Below are positions 23,447 through 32,082 of a stretch of 42,333 nt of DNA, in pieces. A program made the position numbers and the translations under genes. The stretch is from Phycisphaeraceae bacterium (GTDB lineage Bacteria > Planctomycetota > Phycisphaerae > Phycisphaerales > UBA1924), in contig JAHBXG010000004.1 of the NCBI GenBank assembly GCA_019636565.1, forward strand, positions 100,949 to 143,281, written 5' to 3'. Position 1 is the first letter of the stretch. Every line of letters starts with the position of its first letter. Under the pieces are notes generated by a model, which was not told where the DNA came from, did no database searches, and saw nothing but the letters and a program-made list of their open reading frames with translations.

Positions 23447-26227
23447 ATGAACAGGTTCGTAATTGGTGCATTTGGCGCAGCCGCATGGCTCGGCGCGCTT
23501 CTGGCGATGCCGACAATTTCGGTCGCTGCCGACACGCCTGCCGCCGCATCCGCTCCAAAGGGCGATTGGCAGAACAACCCGGTGGCCACCGTCGAGGGAA
23601 TCACCGAATACCGCCTGCCCAACGGGCTGCGGGTGCTGCTCTTTCCCGATCAGAGCTCCTCCAACGTCACAGTGAACATCACGTACTTTGTTGGTTCACG
23701 CCAGGAAGGGCGAGGCGAAAAAGGCATGGCCCACCTGCTTGAGCACATGGTGTTCAAAGGGACGCCGAATCACGTGGATCCGTGGAAGAGCCTTCAGGAG
23801 CACGGTGCCAACTTCAACGGCACCACCTGGACTGACCGCACCAACTACTACGAAACCATGGTGGCCAGCGATGAGAACCTTGAGTTCGCGCTCCGCATGG
23901 AAGCCGACCGCATGGTGAACTCGTTCATTTCGGCCGAAGCTCTGGCAAAGGAAATGTCTGTTGTTCGAAATGAATTCGAGATGGGTGAAAACAACCCCTT
24001 CGGCATCCTGATGAAGGAATTGTTCGCCAAGGCATACGTGTGGCACCCCTATCGCGATTCGACCATCGGAAACCGCTCCGACATCGAGCGCGTCCCCGCC
24101 GACAACTTGCGGGCGTTTTACAAGCACTATTACCGTCCGGCCAACTCCATGCTCGTCGTGGCCGGCAAGTTCGATCCCAAGTCCACGCTGGAACTGATCA
24201 ACAAGTACTTTGCGTCGATCCCGAATCCCCCCGAACCCATCGTCGATACGTGGACCGATGAACCCGTCCAGGACGGCCCGCGCTATGTCGAAGTTCGGCG
24301 CGAAGGCACGCAGGCTTCGGTCGGCGCGCTCTACCACACCCCGGCCGGCTCACATCCCGACGCGACCGCTGCGACGATCCTCGGCCAGGTGCTGGGAGCG
24401 CGCCCCTCGGGTCGGCTTTACAAGGCGCTGGTTGAGGGCAACCTTGCCGCGGCCGTGACCGTTCTTCCGTTCGGCATGGCCGAACGGGGCCAGTTCATGA
24501 TCATCGCAACGCTGAAAGAAGGCCAGGACCCTGCTGCAGCGCTCGCGAAGATGGAAGAAGTCGTCGAGGGCTTTGCAGCCAATCCCGTTACGGACGAAGA
24601 GGTCGAGCGTGCCCGTGCTGCGGAGCTCTCTCAGATCAAAATTGCGATGACCGACAGCAACCGGATCGGCGTGGAGCTCACCGAATCCGCATCGCTGGGC
24701 GATTGGCGATTGTTCTTCATCAATCGCGATCGCATCAAAGCAATTACGACGCCGGAAGTGCAGGAGGCGGCGGTCAAGTATCTCGTGGAAAACAACCGCA
24801 CCTCTGCCCGGTTTTCGCCGACCAAGAGCCCGATTCGCGCCGAAATCCCCGCCAAGCCCGAGATCGCGCCGATGGTCGAGAACTACAAGGGCACGGAATC
24901 GGTCAGCGAAGGTGAAACGTTCGACCCCACGCCCGCCAACATCGAATCCCGCGTGAAGCGCACGAAGCTCGGCGAGAACATCCAGCTCGCCACGCTGAAC
25001 AAGCAGACGCGGGGCGAAGCCGTCAACGTCGCGCTCACCGTGCGCTTCGGCGACGAGAAGTCGCTGGCGGGAAAGCGGGTTCCGGGCGAGTTGCTCGCTT
25101 CGCTCCTCCGTCGGGGCACGACGACTCGCACGTTCCAGCAGATTTCAGATGAATTGGACAAGATCCAGTCCACCGTCGGGATCTCTTCTTCCGCAGGCGC
25201 GATCCGCGTCAACATCACCTCAGACCAGAACAATCTCGGAAAAGCGGTCGAAATCGCGTCGGACATGCTCCGCAACCCGTCATTCCCGCAGCAGGAATTC
25301 GACACCATCCAGAAAGAGCGTCTCGCGGGCGTCGAGGCCTCGGTCAGCGACCCGCGGTCCTTGGCGCAGGTCGCCATTCAGCGAGCGCTTGCACCGTTCC
25401 CAAAAGACTCGTTCAACTACGTCCCCACGGTCGAAGAGCGGCTGGCGGAACTGAAGGCTGTCACGCTCGAAGATGTGAAGGATCTGTACAAAAAGCAGGT
25501 CGGCCCGTCCAGCGTTCAGATCGCCGCGGTCGGTCAATTTGATGACTCTACGCTGAACTCCGGCTTGGCCAAACTCTTCGATGGCTGGGTGGTGAGGGCG
25601 CCCTTCACGCGAATCGACCGCCCGTTCATCCAGAACGAATCGGGCACCAAGATCATCATCACACCCGACAAGCCCATGGCCGTCGTGGGAATGGCAACTT
25701 CGATCGAGATGCAGGACACCAACCCTGATGCTCCGGCGATCGAAATCGGCGGCTACATGCTGGGGGGCGGCGCCAAGAACCGCATGAGCGACCGACTCCG
25801 GCAAAAAGAAGGTCTTTCCTATGGTGCCGGCGCCAATATCCAGTCGAGCCCGCTCGACCCCGTGACCACCATGGCGGCTTTCGCGATCTGTGCGAAACAG
25901 AACGCGGCGAAAGCCGCCGCGGCCATGCAGGAAGAAGTGACCCGCTGGATCGAATCCGGAGTCGACGAGAAGGAACTCACCGAGGCTCGGAAGAGTTACC
26001 GTCTGGAGTTTCTCTCGGAGTTGAACGAGGACAATGTCGTCGCGGGGATGCTCGCGAGCGGACTCTACCTCAATCGGACCATGAAGTGGGATGCGGATCG
26101 TCTCGACCAAATCGAGAGCCTGAGTCTTTCTCAGGTCAACGACTCGATCAAGAAGAAGTTTTCCGGAGTCTCGTTCTTCGAACTCCAGGCAGGCGATCTC
26201 CAGCCCGCCGAACCGCCCGTCAAGTAG
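23447..26227 (+). CDS. secreted M16-family zinc metallopeptidase (two-half pitrilysin-like)
   Basis: 926 residues. The signal peptide is MNRFVIGAFGAAAWLGALLA and following, cleaved near SVAA-DT. The N-terminal half (about 50-470) is catalytic: the inverted zinc motif HLLEH at 96-100 with the downstream Glu (about 176, in VVRNEFEMG). The C-terminal half (about 500-920) repeats the fold without the zinc motif and has the substrate-binding RLRQKEGLSYGAGANI. This catalytic-plus-inactive layout is typical of bacterial M16 zinc peptidases that degrade peptides in a chamber. The periplasm is the likely site. GGAGG lies 5 bases before the start. It is a single-gene unit ending at a terminator shared with the convergent dacB-like gene. 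Confidence 0.93.
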   Translation: MNRFVIGAFGAAAWLGALLAMPTISVAADTPAAASAPKGDWQNNPVATVEGITEYRLPNGLRVLLFPDQSSSNVTVNITYFVGSRQEGRGEKGMAHLLEHMVFKGTPNHVDPWKSLQEHGANFNGTTWTDRTNYYETMVASDENLEFALRMEADRMVNSFISAEALAKEMSVVRNEFEMGENNPFGILMKELFAKAYVWHPYRDSTIGNRSDIERVPADNLRAFYKHYYRPANSMLVVAGKFDPKSTLELINKYFASIPNPPEPIVDTWTDEPVQDGPRYVEVRREGTQASVGALYHTPAGSHPDATAATILGQVLGARPSGRLYKALVEGNLAAAVTVLPFGMAERGQFMIIATLKEGQDPAAALAKMEEVVEGFAANPVTDEEVERARAAELSQIKIAMTDSNRIGVELTESASLGDWRLFFINRDRIKAITTPEVQEAAVKYLVENNRTSARFSPTKSPIRAEIPAKPEIAPMVENYKGTESVSEGETFDPTPANIESRVKRTKLGENIQLATLNKQTRGEAVNVALTVRFGDEKSLAGKRVPGELLASLLRRGTTTRTFQQISDELDKIQSTVGISSSAGAIRVNITSDQNNLGKAVEIASDMLRNPSFPQQEFDTIQKERLAGVEASVSDPRSLAQVAIQRALAPFPKDSFNYVPTVEERLAELKAVTLEDVKDLYKKQVGPSSVQIAAVGQFDDSTLNSGLAKLFDGWVVRAPFTRIDRPFIQNESGTKIIITPDKPMAVVGMATSIEMQDTNPDAPAIEIGGYMLGGGAKNRMSDRLRQKEGLSYGAGANIQSSPLDPVTTMAAFAICAKQNAAKAAAAMQEEVTRWIESGVDEKELTEARKSYRLEFLSELNEDNVVAGMLASGLYLNRTMKWDADRLDQIESLSLSQVNDSIKKKFSGVSFFELQAGDLQPAEPPVK

Positions 26228-26272
26228 CAACGCCGTCGCGGTGTGCTGTTCCAACCACTTCGCATCACCGGT

Positions 26273-26305
26273 ACAAGGGCTCCGCTGCAGGAGCCCTTGT
26301 TGTTT
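26273..26305. terminator. terminator between the M16 peptidase and dacB-like genes
   Basis: An 11-bp perfect stem ACAAGGGCTCC / GGAGCCCTTGT (26273-26283 with 26290-26300) and a 6-base loop, followed by TGTTT. It lies between convergent genes. The minus strand has no matching T-run, so it serves mainly the M16 gene. Confidence 0.82.
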
Positions 26306-26311
26306 CAAGCA

Positions 26312-27883
26312 CTAGTGCCGCGGTCTGGTGGTACCTCCCCGCGCGGGTTTGGCGTCCCTGCCGCCCTTGGCTCCGACCTCGTCCTTGTTGAGGTAGCCAT
26401 CGATCAGCGCAACGACTTGCTCGTGCAATTGAAGCGCCGCCTGGTCTTCCTCTCCGGCGGGCACCTCGTTGGCCAGAATTGAGAACGCCACCGCGTGACC
26501 GTTGTCATCGATCACATATCCGGAAAGGCTGCGGACATTGCGGATGTATCCCGACTTGGCCCGCAGTTCGTTCTTGGGACGATTCTTGAATCTACGTTCG
26601 AGCGTGCCCTCGCCGGGCTTCGGCAGCGAATGTATGAAGGTGGAAGCAATGACCGAGTCGTTCGCGATCGCCGCGAGCCATCGCGTCATGGTTGCGGGAG
26701 ATACTCGGTTGTCTCTCGACATCCCCGAGCCGTCCCGCACGATCGTGCTCTTGGCAGAATCGGGCCCGAGTTTCTCTGATAGCAGCATGCGGATCACCGA
26801 AGCACCGTTCTCCCAGCTGCCCGGCTGACCGGTCACGTCGTGTCCGATTCGTTTGATCAGAGCCTCGGCGTAGAGGTTGTAGCTTTCCACATTGCAGCGG
26901 CGCACAACATCGGCCAGCGGTGTCGTGACAACCGCGATTGTCCGGTCGCCGCCAAGCACCTCGCCCGCGTCGGCAACGCGCACGGTGCGCGCCGCCCCGC
27001 CGCCGCCCGGAGTCGGAGCAGCGTCACCGGTAATCGAAACGCCCGAACGTTCGAGCTTGTCCGCGAGCAATTGTCCGAAGAACGCAGGATTCTGCGTGAG
27101 CGTTACCCGGACGGGCTGCGTGACCGCGAAGCGCACATCTCCCATTAACTGGAAGCGATTCTCGTTCGCGTCGCGTTTCAGCCAAACGCTGTTGTTGCCG
27201 CTCGATACGTTTCGCGCCTTGGAAACGTCGACTTCCACGATTGAGGTTTCGGGATCGATGGAAACGCTCGGGCGTTGCCCCCCCGAACCCGGTCGCGGGT
27301 ACACATCGAGAACGTTCGCATGAAAGATGACGCCAGAGACCTCGGCGCAGTACCAGCGATCGAGCTGGTCTTTGGGCCAGGTCGGATGAACGAATTCCCG
27401 ATCAAAGACTCGATCGTCTACGACGATTTCCGAGAGCTTCGTGACGCCTGCTCCGGTTACACTGCCGGTGAGAGCGTCCAGCATGTCAGAAACAGTCATG
27501 CGAGGCGACGCGTTCTGGAGAATCTCCGGATCGCCAAAGGCCGGATCTCCGGAACCCGCGACAACCAGCCTGTCACCGTCAAGCCGTAACTCGGTCTTGA
27601 AAATAAAATCGGGCTTCAGCGTCCAGAGTGCCGCTCCCGTGGTCAGCAATTTCATGTTCGAAGCCGGGCAGAACTCATCCTCCGAGTTTTGAGATGCGAG
27701 CACCTCGCCCGTCTTGACATCGAGAATGCTCACCCCGACGCGAGATTTTCCCAGCTTTGATCCGTGAATCAGTCGATCCACATCCGCCTGTAAAGGCTGG
27801 CCTAAGGCGGGCAGCGAATAGAGCGCCAGCGCGCAAAGTGTCAGGGCGGCAGGGACAGAACGCCAGTTCATCGACGTACTCAT
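26312..27883 (-). CDS. dacB: D-alanyl-D-alanine carboxypeptidase/endopeptidase (PBP4, S13 family)
   Basis: A 523-residue low-molecular-weight penicillin-binding protein acting on peptidoglycan stem peptides or cross-links in the periplasm. The signal peptide spans about 1-29 (ALTLCALALYSLPALG). Active-site motifs are SNMK (Ser75-Lys78), SYN (334-336) and KSG (443-445, in place of KTG). The long insert between the first two motifs (about 95-300) is characteristic of S13/DacB. A low-charge C-terminal tail ends in KPARGG and TRPRH. The start at 27883 has GGAAG 5 bases upstream. It is evidence that this cell makes peptidoglycan. Confidence 0.93.
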   Translation of the reverse strand: MSTSMNWRSVPAALTLCALALYSLPALGQPLQADVDRLIHGSKLGKSRVGVSILDVKTGEVLASQNSEDEFCPASNMKLLTTGAALWTLKPDFIFKTELRLDGDRLVVAGSGDPAFGDPEILQNASPRMTVSDMLDALTGSVTGAGVTKLSEIVVDDRVFDREFVHPTWPKDQLDRWYCAEVSGVIFHANVLDVYPRPGSGGQRPSVSIDPETSIVEVDVSKARNVSSGNNSVWLKRDANENRFQLMGDVRFAVTQPVRVTLTQNPAFFGQLLADKLERSGVSITGDAAPTPGGGGAARTVRVADAGEVLGGDRTIAVVTTPLADVVRRCNVESYNLYAEALIKRIGHDVTGQPGSWENGASVIRMLLSEKLGPDSAKSTIVRDGSGMSRDNRVSPATMTRWLAAIANDSVIASTFIHSLPKPGEGTLERRFKNRPKNELRAKSGYIRNVRSLSGYVIDDNGHAVAFSILANEVPAGEEDQAALQLHEQVVALIDGYLNKDEVGAKGGRDAKPARGGTTRPRH

Positions 27884-27964
27884 AGCGGCTTCCGTTGGAT
27901 GTTGGGGTATCGGCCAGCCGTGGCGGGTCGCTGCAATCCGAAATGCTTCATTCGTGTCGCGGGT

Positions 27965-28438
27965 TCAGGCGGATGCAACCGTGACGCCGCTGCTCACCGT
28001 TTCGAGCTGGATTCGGGCCAGCTTCATGAGCGTTTCAACCTGGGACTTGCTCTGAATATCCCACTGTGCCCAGCGAATGCCATCGACCTGTTTGGCATGC
28101 GTAATCGCGTCCCGCACGGGCTTCAGCAGTTTCCGCATCGGTAAGGCTGCAATCCCCTCGGCAGTCAGCGGAATCACAACGAGCGGTTGATTCGGCTGCG
28201 GCACGAGATACACCCATGCCCGTCCCGCGACAGCCTCGTGCCTGAACAACACCGACCATCGCCACGGAACGCCCTGCCACGACACCTCTTCCGAAGCACC
28301 GTCTGAGGCGAGCAAGAGTTCGCGAATCGAGTCCGCCGCCGGCTTGAGCGACTTTGTGATCTGGTCGATCAAAAGCTCTGCGCTCGGTTTGCGAAACCGA
28401 TCGTTCCACGCTGAACGGGCGACCATGCCGCTGGACAT
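27965..28438 (-). CDS. unknown small soluble protein
   Basis: 157 residues, no signal peptide or membrane segment. Visible parts are a helical N-terminus (SAELLIDQITKSLKPAADSI), a beta-rich core VSWQGVPWRWSVLFR, GRAWVYLVPQPNQPLVVIPL, and C-terminal helices with WAQWDIQSKSQVETLMKLAR. The core recalls small DUF1801/DUF3788-like proteins, but weakly, and I do not assign it. The start at 28438 has GGAG 5 bases upstream. It is divergent from the response regulator gene with a 185-base gap, which makes a shared control region possible but not shown. Confidence 0.75.
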   Translation of the reverse strand: MSSGMVARSAWNDRFRKPSAELLIDQITKSLKPAADSIRELLLASDGASEEVSWQGVPWRWSVLFRHEAVAGRAWVYLVPQPNQPLVVIPLTAEGIAALPMRKLLKPVRDAITHAKQVDGIRWAQWDIQSKSQVETLMKLARIQLETVSSGVTVASA

Positions 28439-28516
28439 ACAAACTCCGCGCTGTGGAACCCCAACCCCGAACCAATTTCCCAAAACGACGAACGACGTCT
28501 CTCGGCACTCCGAGCC

Positions 28517-28544
28517 TTCCCTGCCAGAAACCGTCCGGTATTAT
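28517..28544 (+). promoter_or_regulatory. promoter candidate for the response regulator gene
   Basis: TATTAT (28539-28544) with a weak -35, TTCCCT (28517-28522), 16 bases upstream. The -10 lies inside a small inverted repeat CCGGT-ATTATTC-ACCGG, which could be an operator. Confidence 0.35.
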
Positions 28545-28623
28545 TCACCGGCTGCCGACTCGGGTAAAGGCCCGATTCCAGAAACTTTCATCACCCCTAC
28601 CGAGCCCCTATCCTGCCTGCTTC

Positions 28624-29121
28624 ATGGCTTCTGACGCTTCATTTCCAGCCTCCCAACGCCCCCTGAGCGACCCGTGGGATGGGTCCGGGGTCAATGTCCT
28701 CATCGTTGATGACAATGAGCAGAATCTTGAACTCCTCGAGGCCTACCTCGAGGACCTTTCCTGTGAACTGCGTCTCGCCCGGGACGGCATGGAAGCCCTT
28801 GATGCCGTCAGTGCCAAGCACCCGGACGTGATCCTGCTTGACGTCATGATGCCCCGGATGAGCGGGTTTCAGGTGTGCGCAAAGCTCAAGCAAGACGCCA
28901 ACACCAAGGACATCCCAATTGTCATGGTGACGGCGCTGAACGAAGTGAGCGACGTAGAACGGGCCATTGAGTGCGGGGCGGACGACTTTCTCAGCAAGCC
29001 GGTCAACAAACTCGAATTGCTGACCCGAGTAAAGTCCCTCATCCGAATCAGCAAAATGCAGGCGGAATTGCAGCGGACGCTCTCGCAGCTCCGCGCGTTC
29101 CGCGATCAATCAGGAAATTGA
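28624..29121 (+). CDS. single-domain response regulator (CheY-like receiver)
   Basis: 165 residues. One receiver domain spans about 22-140: acidic pair in IVDDNEQN (Asp29, Asp30), phosphoacceptor Asp73 in ILLDVMMPRMSG, switch Thr103 in VMVTALNE and Lys125 in LSKPVNKL. The motif set and DNEQNLELLEAYLED resemble PleD/Rcp-type receivers. There is no output domain; a short helical tail (KMQAELQRTLSQLRAFRDQ) follows and may form a coiled coil for dimerisation or partner binding. No histidine kinase is adjacent. The start is taken at 28624; the upstream in-frame sequence is not domain-like. Confidence 0.92.
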   Translation: MASDASFPASQRPLSDPWDGSGVNVLIVDDNEQNLELLEAYLEDLSCELRLARDGMEALDAVSAKHPDVILLDVMMPRMSGFQVCAKLKQDANTKDIPIVMVTALNEVSDVERAIECGADDFLSKPVNKLELLTRVKSLIRISKMQAELQRTLSQLRAFRDQSGN

Positions 29122-29143
29122 TCCCCCCAATTTCCACCGAAAA

Positions 29144-29172
29144 TTGCCCACTCCGGGGCTTGAGCCTAGTAT
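29144..29172 (+). promoter_or_regulatory. sigma-70-like promoter of rpsL-rpsG
   Basis: TTGCCC (29144-29149), a 17-base spacer and TAGTAT (29167-29172). The predicted start near 29179 leaves a leader of about 70 bases before rpsL. Confidence 0.6.
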
Positions 29173-29250
29173 TTCGACCCCCCGTATTCGCATGCAGGGG
29201 CCCCCGTCTGGGCGCTGAGCCCTTGGGGAATTATCCAGCCGGTAGACACC

Positions 29251-29646
29251 ATGCCCACGATCAATCAGCTCGTTCGCCGTCCCCGCCGCAGCCCTGGCAA
29301 CAAATCCAAGGTGCGCGATCTCAACCTTTCACCCATGAAGCGCGGCGTGTGCCTGATCGTGCGCACCATGACGCCCAAGAAGCCGAACTCGGCTCTGCGA
29401 AAGATCGCCCGCGTGCGTCTGTCGAACGGGCGCGAAGTGACGGCGTACATCGGTGGCGAGGGCCACAACCTGCAGGAACACTCGATCGTCCTGGTTCGCG
29501 GCGGCCGCGTCCGCGATCTTCCCGGTGTCCGGTACCACGTCGTTCGCGGCAGCCTCGACTGCCTGGGCGTCGAGGGCCGAAAGCAGAGCCGTTCGAAGTA
29601 CGGTGCGAAGCGGGCCAAGGGCGGCGCACCTGCCGCAAAGAAATAG
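29251..29646 (+). CDS. rpsL: 30S ribosomal protein S12
   Basis: A 131-residue decoding-centre protein. The conserved parts are [52 protein letters not shown] and [12 protein letters not shown], then a basic tail, [11 protein letters not shown]. Lys43-Lys44 are standard. Residue 88, Lys in E. coli (GGRVKDLPG), is Arg here (GGRVRDLPG). Asp89, the usual methylthiolation site, is kept. It is followed by rpsG after 152 bases. Confidence 0.98.
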   Translation: MPTINQLVRRPRRSPGNKSKVRDLNLSPMKRGVCLIVRTMTPKKPNSALRKIARVRLSNGREVTAYIGGEGHNLQEHSIVLVRGGRVRDLPGVRYHVVRGSLDCLGVEGRKQSRSKYGAKRAKGGAPAAKK

Positions 29647-29660
29647 TTCCGAACAATTTT

Positions 29661-29700
29661 CCGGCGAGTAATCGCCGGCCTGTGTGAGCCCACGCAGGCC
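29661..29700 (+). promoter_or_regulatory. two abutting hairpins in the rpsL-rpsG gap, possible S7 control site
   Basis: Hairpin A: CCGGCG / CGCCGG (29661-29666 with 29673-29678), 6-base loop. Hairpin B: a 10-bp stem with one G-U pair (29677-29686 with 29691-29700), 4-base loop. They share the two bases 29677-29678, so they compete at the junction. No U-tract follows. In E. coli, S7 represses its own translation by binding the rpsL-rpsG gap; a like role here is inference. Confidence 0.5.
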
Positions 29701-29798
29701 GAGCGGTGAAAAGTTCCCGAGCATCGTCGCTCCGGCCACGCCGACAACCCGACTGCGAAGTCATCCGACCGGACAGTCACAAGGGAGTTTCCTTTCCG

Positions 29799-30290
29799 AT
29801 GGGCAAATTTACCAAGGCCGATGAACAGCTCCGTCCCGACCCGCGTTTCGGCGACAAAGTTTTGTCGCGCTTCATCAACTGCGTTATGCGCCAGGGCAAG
29901 AAGTCGGTGGCGCAGCGAGTGGTCTATGACGCGATGGACATCATCGAAGAGAAGCTGACCAAGGAAACCGCTCCGGAGAAGCCGGAGAACTCGATTGCGC
30001 TATTCCGCATGGCGCTCGAGAACGTCAAGCCCTTCGTCGAAGTCCGCTCCAAGCGAATCGGCGGTGCGAACTACCAGGTCCCGATGCAGGTGAACAACAA
30101 GCGCCAGCAGTCGCTGGCCTTCCGTTGGATCATCGATTCCTGCCGGGCCGAAAAGGGCCGCCCGATGGCCAACCGCCTCGCCGACGAGCTGTATGCCGCG
30201 GCCAAGAAGGAAGGCAAAGCCATGATGACCCGTGACCAAACGCACAAGATGGCCGAAGCGAACCGCGCGTTTGCCCACTTCGCGAACTGA
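29799..30290 (+). CDS. rpsG: 30S ribosomal protein S7
   Basis: A 163-residue protein that nucleates assembly of the 30S head. Conserved segments are DPRFGDKVLSRFINCVMRQG, MALENVKPFVEVRSKRIGG, YQVPMQV, QSLAFRWIID and KMAEANRAFAHF. It is slightly longer than E. coli S7 because of an insertion (KETAPEKPE) near residue 68. The start at 29799 fits the family; GGGAG lies 11 bases upstream, wider than usual. The transcript ends just downstream: fusA and tuf, which often follow, are absent. Confidence 0.98.
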   Translation: MGKFTKADEQLRPDPRFGDKVLSRFINCVMRQGKKSVAQRVVYDAMDIIEEKLTKETAPEKPENSIALFRMALENVKPFVEVRSKRIGGANYQVPMQVNNKRQQSLAFRWIIDSCRAEKGRPMANRLADELYAAAKKEGKAMMTRDQTHKMAEANRAFAHFAN

Positions 30291-30320
30291 TCACGGTTTT
30301 CTTTCTGAATCCTTGAAGTG

Positions 30321-30348
30321 GCCCGGCAAACGCCGGGCTCTTTTGTTT
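30321..30348 (+). terminator. rho-independent terminator after rpsG
   Basis: A 7-bp perfect stem GCCCGGC / GCCGGGC (30321-30327 with 30332-30338) and loop AAAC, followed by TCTTTTGTTT. It ends the rpsL-rpsG unit and rules out a start at 30347 for the next gene. Confidence 0.9.
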
Positions 30349-30418
30349 GTTGACGGGAGCAGGCGTCGGCAGTGAAGCCGGCTCCTTTCGTTCGTCAGGA
30401 CGACTCATAAACTACTTG

Positions 30419-31477
30419 GTGGCCGACGCACCTTCAAACGACCGGTATTCCCGCCAGTCAATCCTTCCGGGCGTTGGCGACACAGGCCAGCGGGCACTGT
30501 CGAAGGCCCACGCCGTCGTCGTCGGTTGCGGAGCACTCGGCTGCGGCGTCATTGACCAGCTTGCCCGCGCCGGCGTGGGCCGGCTGACTCTGATCGATCG
30601 CGATATTGTCGAATGGAGCAATCTCCAGCGGCAAACGCTGTTTGACGAGGAAGACGCGCGATCGGGGCAGCCCAAAGCAATCGCTGCTCGCCGTCGCGTG
30701 ATGGCGATCAATTCGACAACTAAGGTCGTTTCGGAGATCGCTGATCTCAACTTCGAGAACGGGGAATTGCTTGTCGTCGGCGAGGACAAGCCCGATGTGA
30801 TGATTGATGGCACCGACAATCTTGAAACTCGCTATCTGTTGAACGATCTCGCGGTGAAACACAGAATCCCTCTGATCTATGGAGGTGTCATTTCCCGGCG
30901 TGGGATGCAGATGACGATCCGGCCCGGAAGCGGGCCGTGCCTTCGTTGCGTATTTCCAGAGCCGTCTCGAAGTGGGGAGACCGAGACCTGCGATACCGCG
31001 GGTGTGCTCGGCGCCGCAGTCGCGATCGTCTCGTCGCTTCAGGCTGCCGCGGCGATCGATCTCATTGTAAATCCGGCCGGTGACGTCAATCCCGTTCTCA
31101 TTGAGTTCGATCTTGCGACGATTCGATTCCGCTCGATCGACCTTTCGAAATTGGCAGCCCCCGGCGTGCGCGCCGGATGCGTCTGCTGTGGAAAGTGCGA
31201 GTTCCAGTTCCTGTCGGGCGAGCGAGCTCGTCCGGCTGTGACCCTGTGCGGGCGCGGCGCGTTTCAGATTCCGGCGGGCGCGGCTCAAATCGACTTATCG
31301 CGTCTCGCATCGAGCGTGGCTCGGGTCTCACAGGTGACGGCGACCGAGTTCTTTGTGCGGATCGTCCCGCGCGAAGGAGTTGAGATGACAGTCTTTGCGG
31401 ATGCGCGCGCCGTGGTGCGCGGGACGGCCAATGAAGGCGAAGCTCGCGCGCTCTATGATCGGTACGTCGGCGCGTAA
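30419..31477 (+). CDS. ThiF/MoeB/HesA-family adenylyltransferase (E1-like), Bacillus ThiF-type layout
   Basis: 352 residues from GTG 30419; TTG 30416 is equally possible and no good Shine-Dalgarno decides it. It activates the C-terminal Gly-Gly of a sulfur-carrier protein by adenylation. Shown by YSRQSILPGVGDTGQ, the nucleotide loop GCGALGCG (36-43), DRDIVEWSNLQRQ, the zinc pairs CLRC (174-177) and CVCC/C (254-260), and the catalytic-loop Cys191 in TCDTAGVLG. After the second zinc pair a C-terminal extension, from LCGRGAFQIP to EARALYDRYVGA, resembles Bacillus-type ThiF. It may serve thiamin or molybdopterin synthesis; no ThiS/MoaD partner is adjacent. Confidence 0.88.
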   Translation: MADAPSNDRYSRQSILPGVGDTGQRALSKAHAVVVGCGALGCGVIDQLARAGVGRLTLIDRDIVEWSNLQRQTLFDEEDARSGQPKAIAARRRVMAINSTTKVVSEIADLNFENGELLVVGEDKPDVMIDGTDNLETRYLLNDLAVKHRIPLIYGGVISRRGMQMTIRPGSGPCLRCVFPEPSRSGETETCDTAGVLGAAVAIVSSLQAAAAIDLIVNPAGDVNPVLIEFDLATIRFRSIDLSKLAAPGVRAGCVCCGKCEFQFLSGERARPAVTLCGRGAFQIPAGAAQIDLSRLASSVARVSQVTATEFFVRIVPREGVEMTVFADARAVVRGTANEGEARALYDRYVGA

Positions 31478-31519
31478 GGCTTCGGGCAGTCGCGAACGGA
31501 TTGAAGTAGGGAGTGTGAA

Positions 31520-32056
31520 ATGGGTCAGGTCTTCGAGCAACTTATCGTCGCCGCTCGCCGCGGCAGAGGACTCGCTGAGAAAATGCTCGTCGGCGTGACG
31601 CCCCAGACTTTTGCTCGAAAGCCGCGCTTCGAGACCACGAGCGGCACGAGGATTATCGACTGCAACCATCCAGCCTTCATATTCGGCCACCTCTCGCTGT
31701 ATCCGGCGCGCCTCTTGACGCTGGCCGGTCTCGACCCCGCCCCAGTTGCTGCACCGGCCGATTTTTCGGACTTGTTCAAGGCCGGCGTGGAATGCAGGGA
31801 CGACCCGGAGGGCTCGATCTATCCGTCGATGGAGAGAATCACCAAGGCGTTTTACCTGGGGCACGACGCCGCATTCGAGCGGATCGCCGCGTTGAACGAT
31901 TCGGTCCTTCAGTTGCCGACGCCGGACGAGCGCTACCGGCAGAATTTTCCCACCGTGGGGATCGCAATGACGTTTATTCTGACCAGTCACTTCATGATGC
32001 ACATCGGCCAAGTCAGCACGTGGCGCCGGTGCTTCGGGCTGCCGTCGGCAATGTAG
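31520..32056 (+). CDS. DinB-superfamily four-helix protein
   Basis: 178 residues. The fold is suggested by the N-terminal helix with LIVAARRGRGLAEKML, a metal-type His in NHPAFIFGHLSLYPARLL, the central helix MERITKAFYLGHDAAFERIA, and the C-terminal FILTSHFMMHIGQVSTWRR with two further His. Three His in this order match the DinB/YfiT metal site; such proteins are often thiol transferases or stress-linked proteins of unknown substrate. GGGAG lies 6 bases before the ATG. It follows the ThiF-type gene by 42 bases on the same strand, so cotranscription is possible. Confidence 0.8.
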   Translation: MGQVFEQLIVAARRGRGLAEKMLVGVTPQTFARKPRFETTSGTRIIDCNHPAFIFGHLSLYPARLLTLAGLDPAPVAAPADFSDLFKAGVECRDDPEGSIYPSMERITKAFYLGHDAAFERIAALNDSVLQLPTPDERYRQNFPTVGIAMTFILTSHFMMHIGQVSTWRRCFGLPSAM

Positions 32057-32082
32057 TGTGACCTGCGATAGCGTTGCGGCCG

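Noticed and set aside
30347..30418. TTG start at 30347 for the ThiF-type gene
   Set aside because: It lies within the T-run of the rpsG terminator and would add residues outside the family domain.
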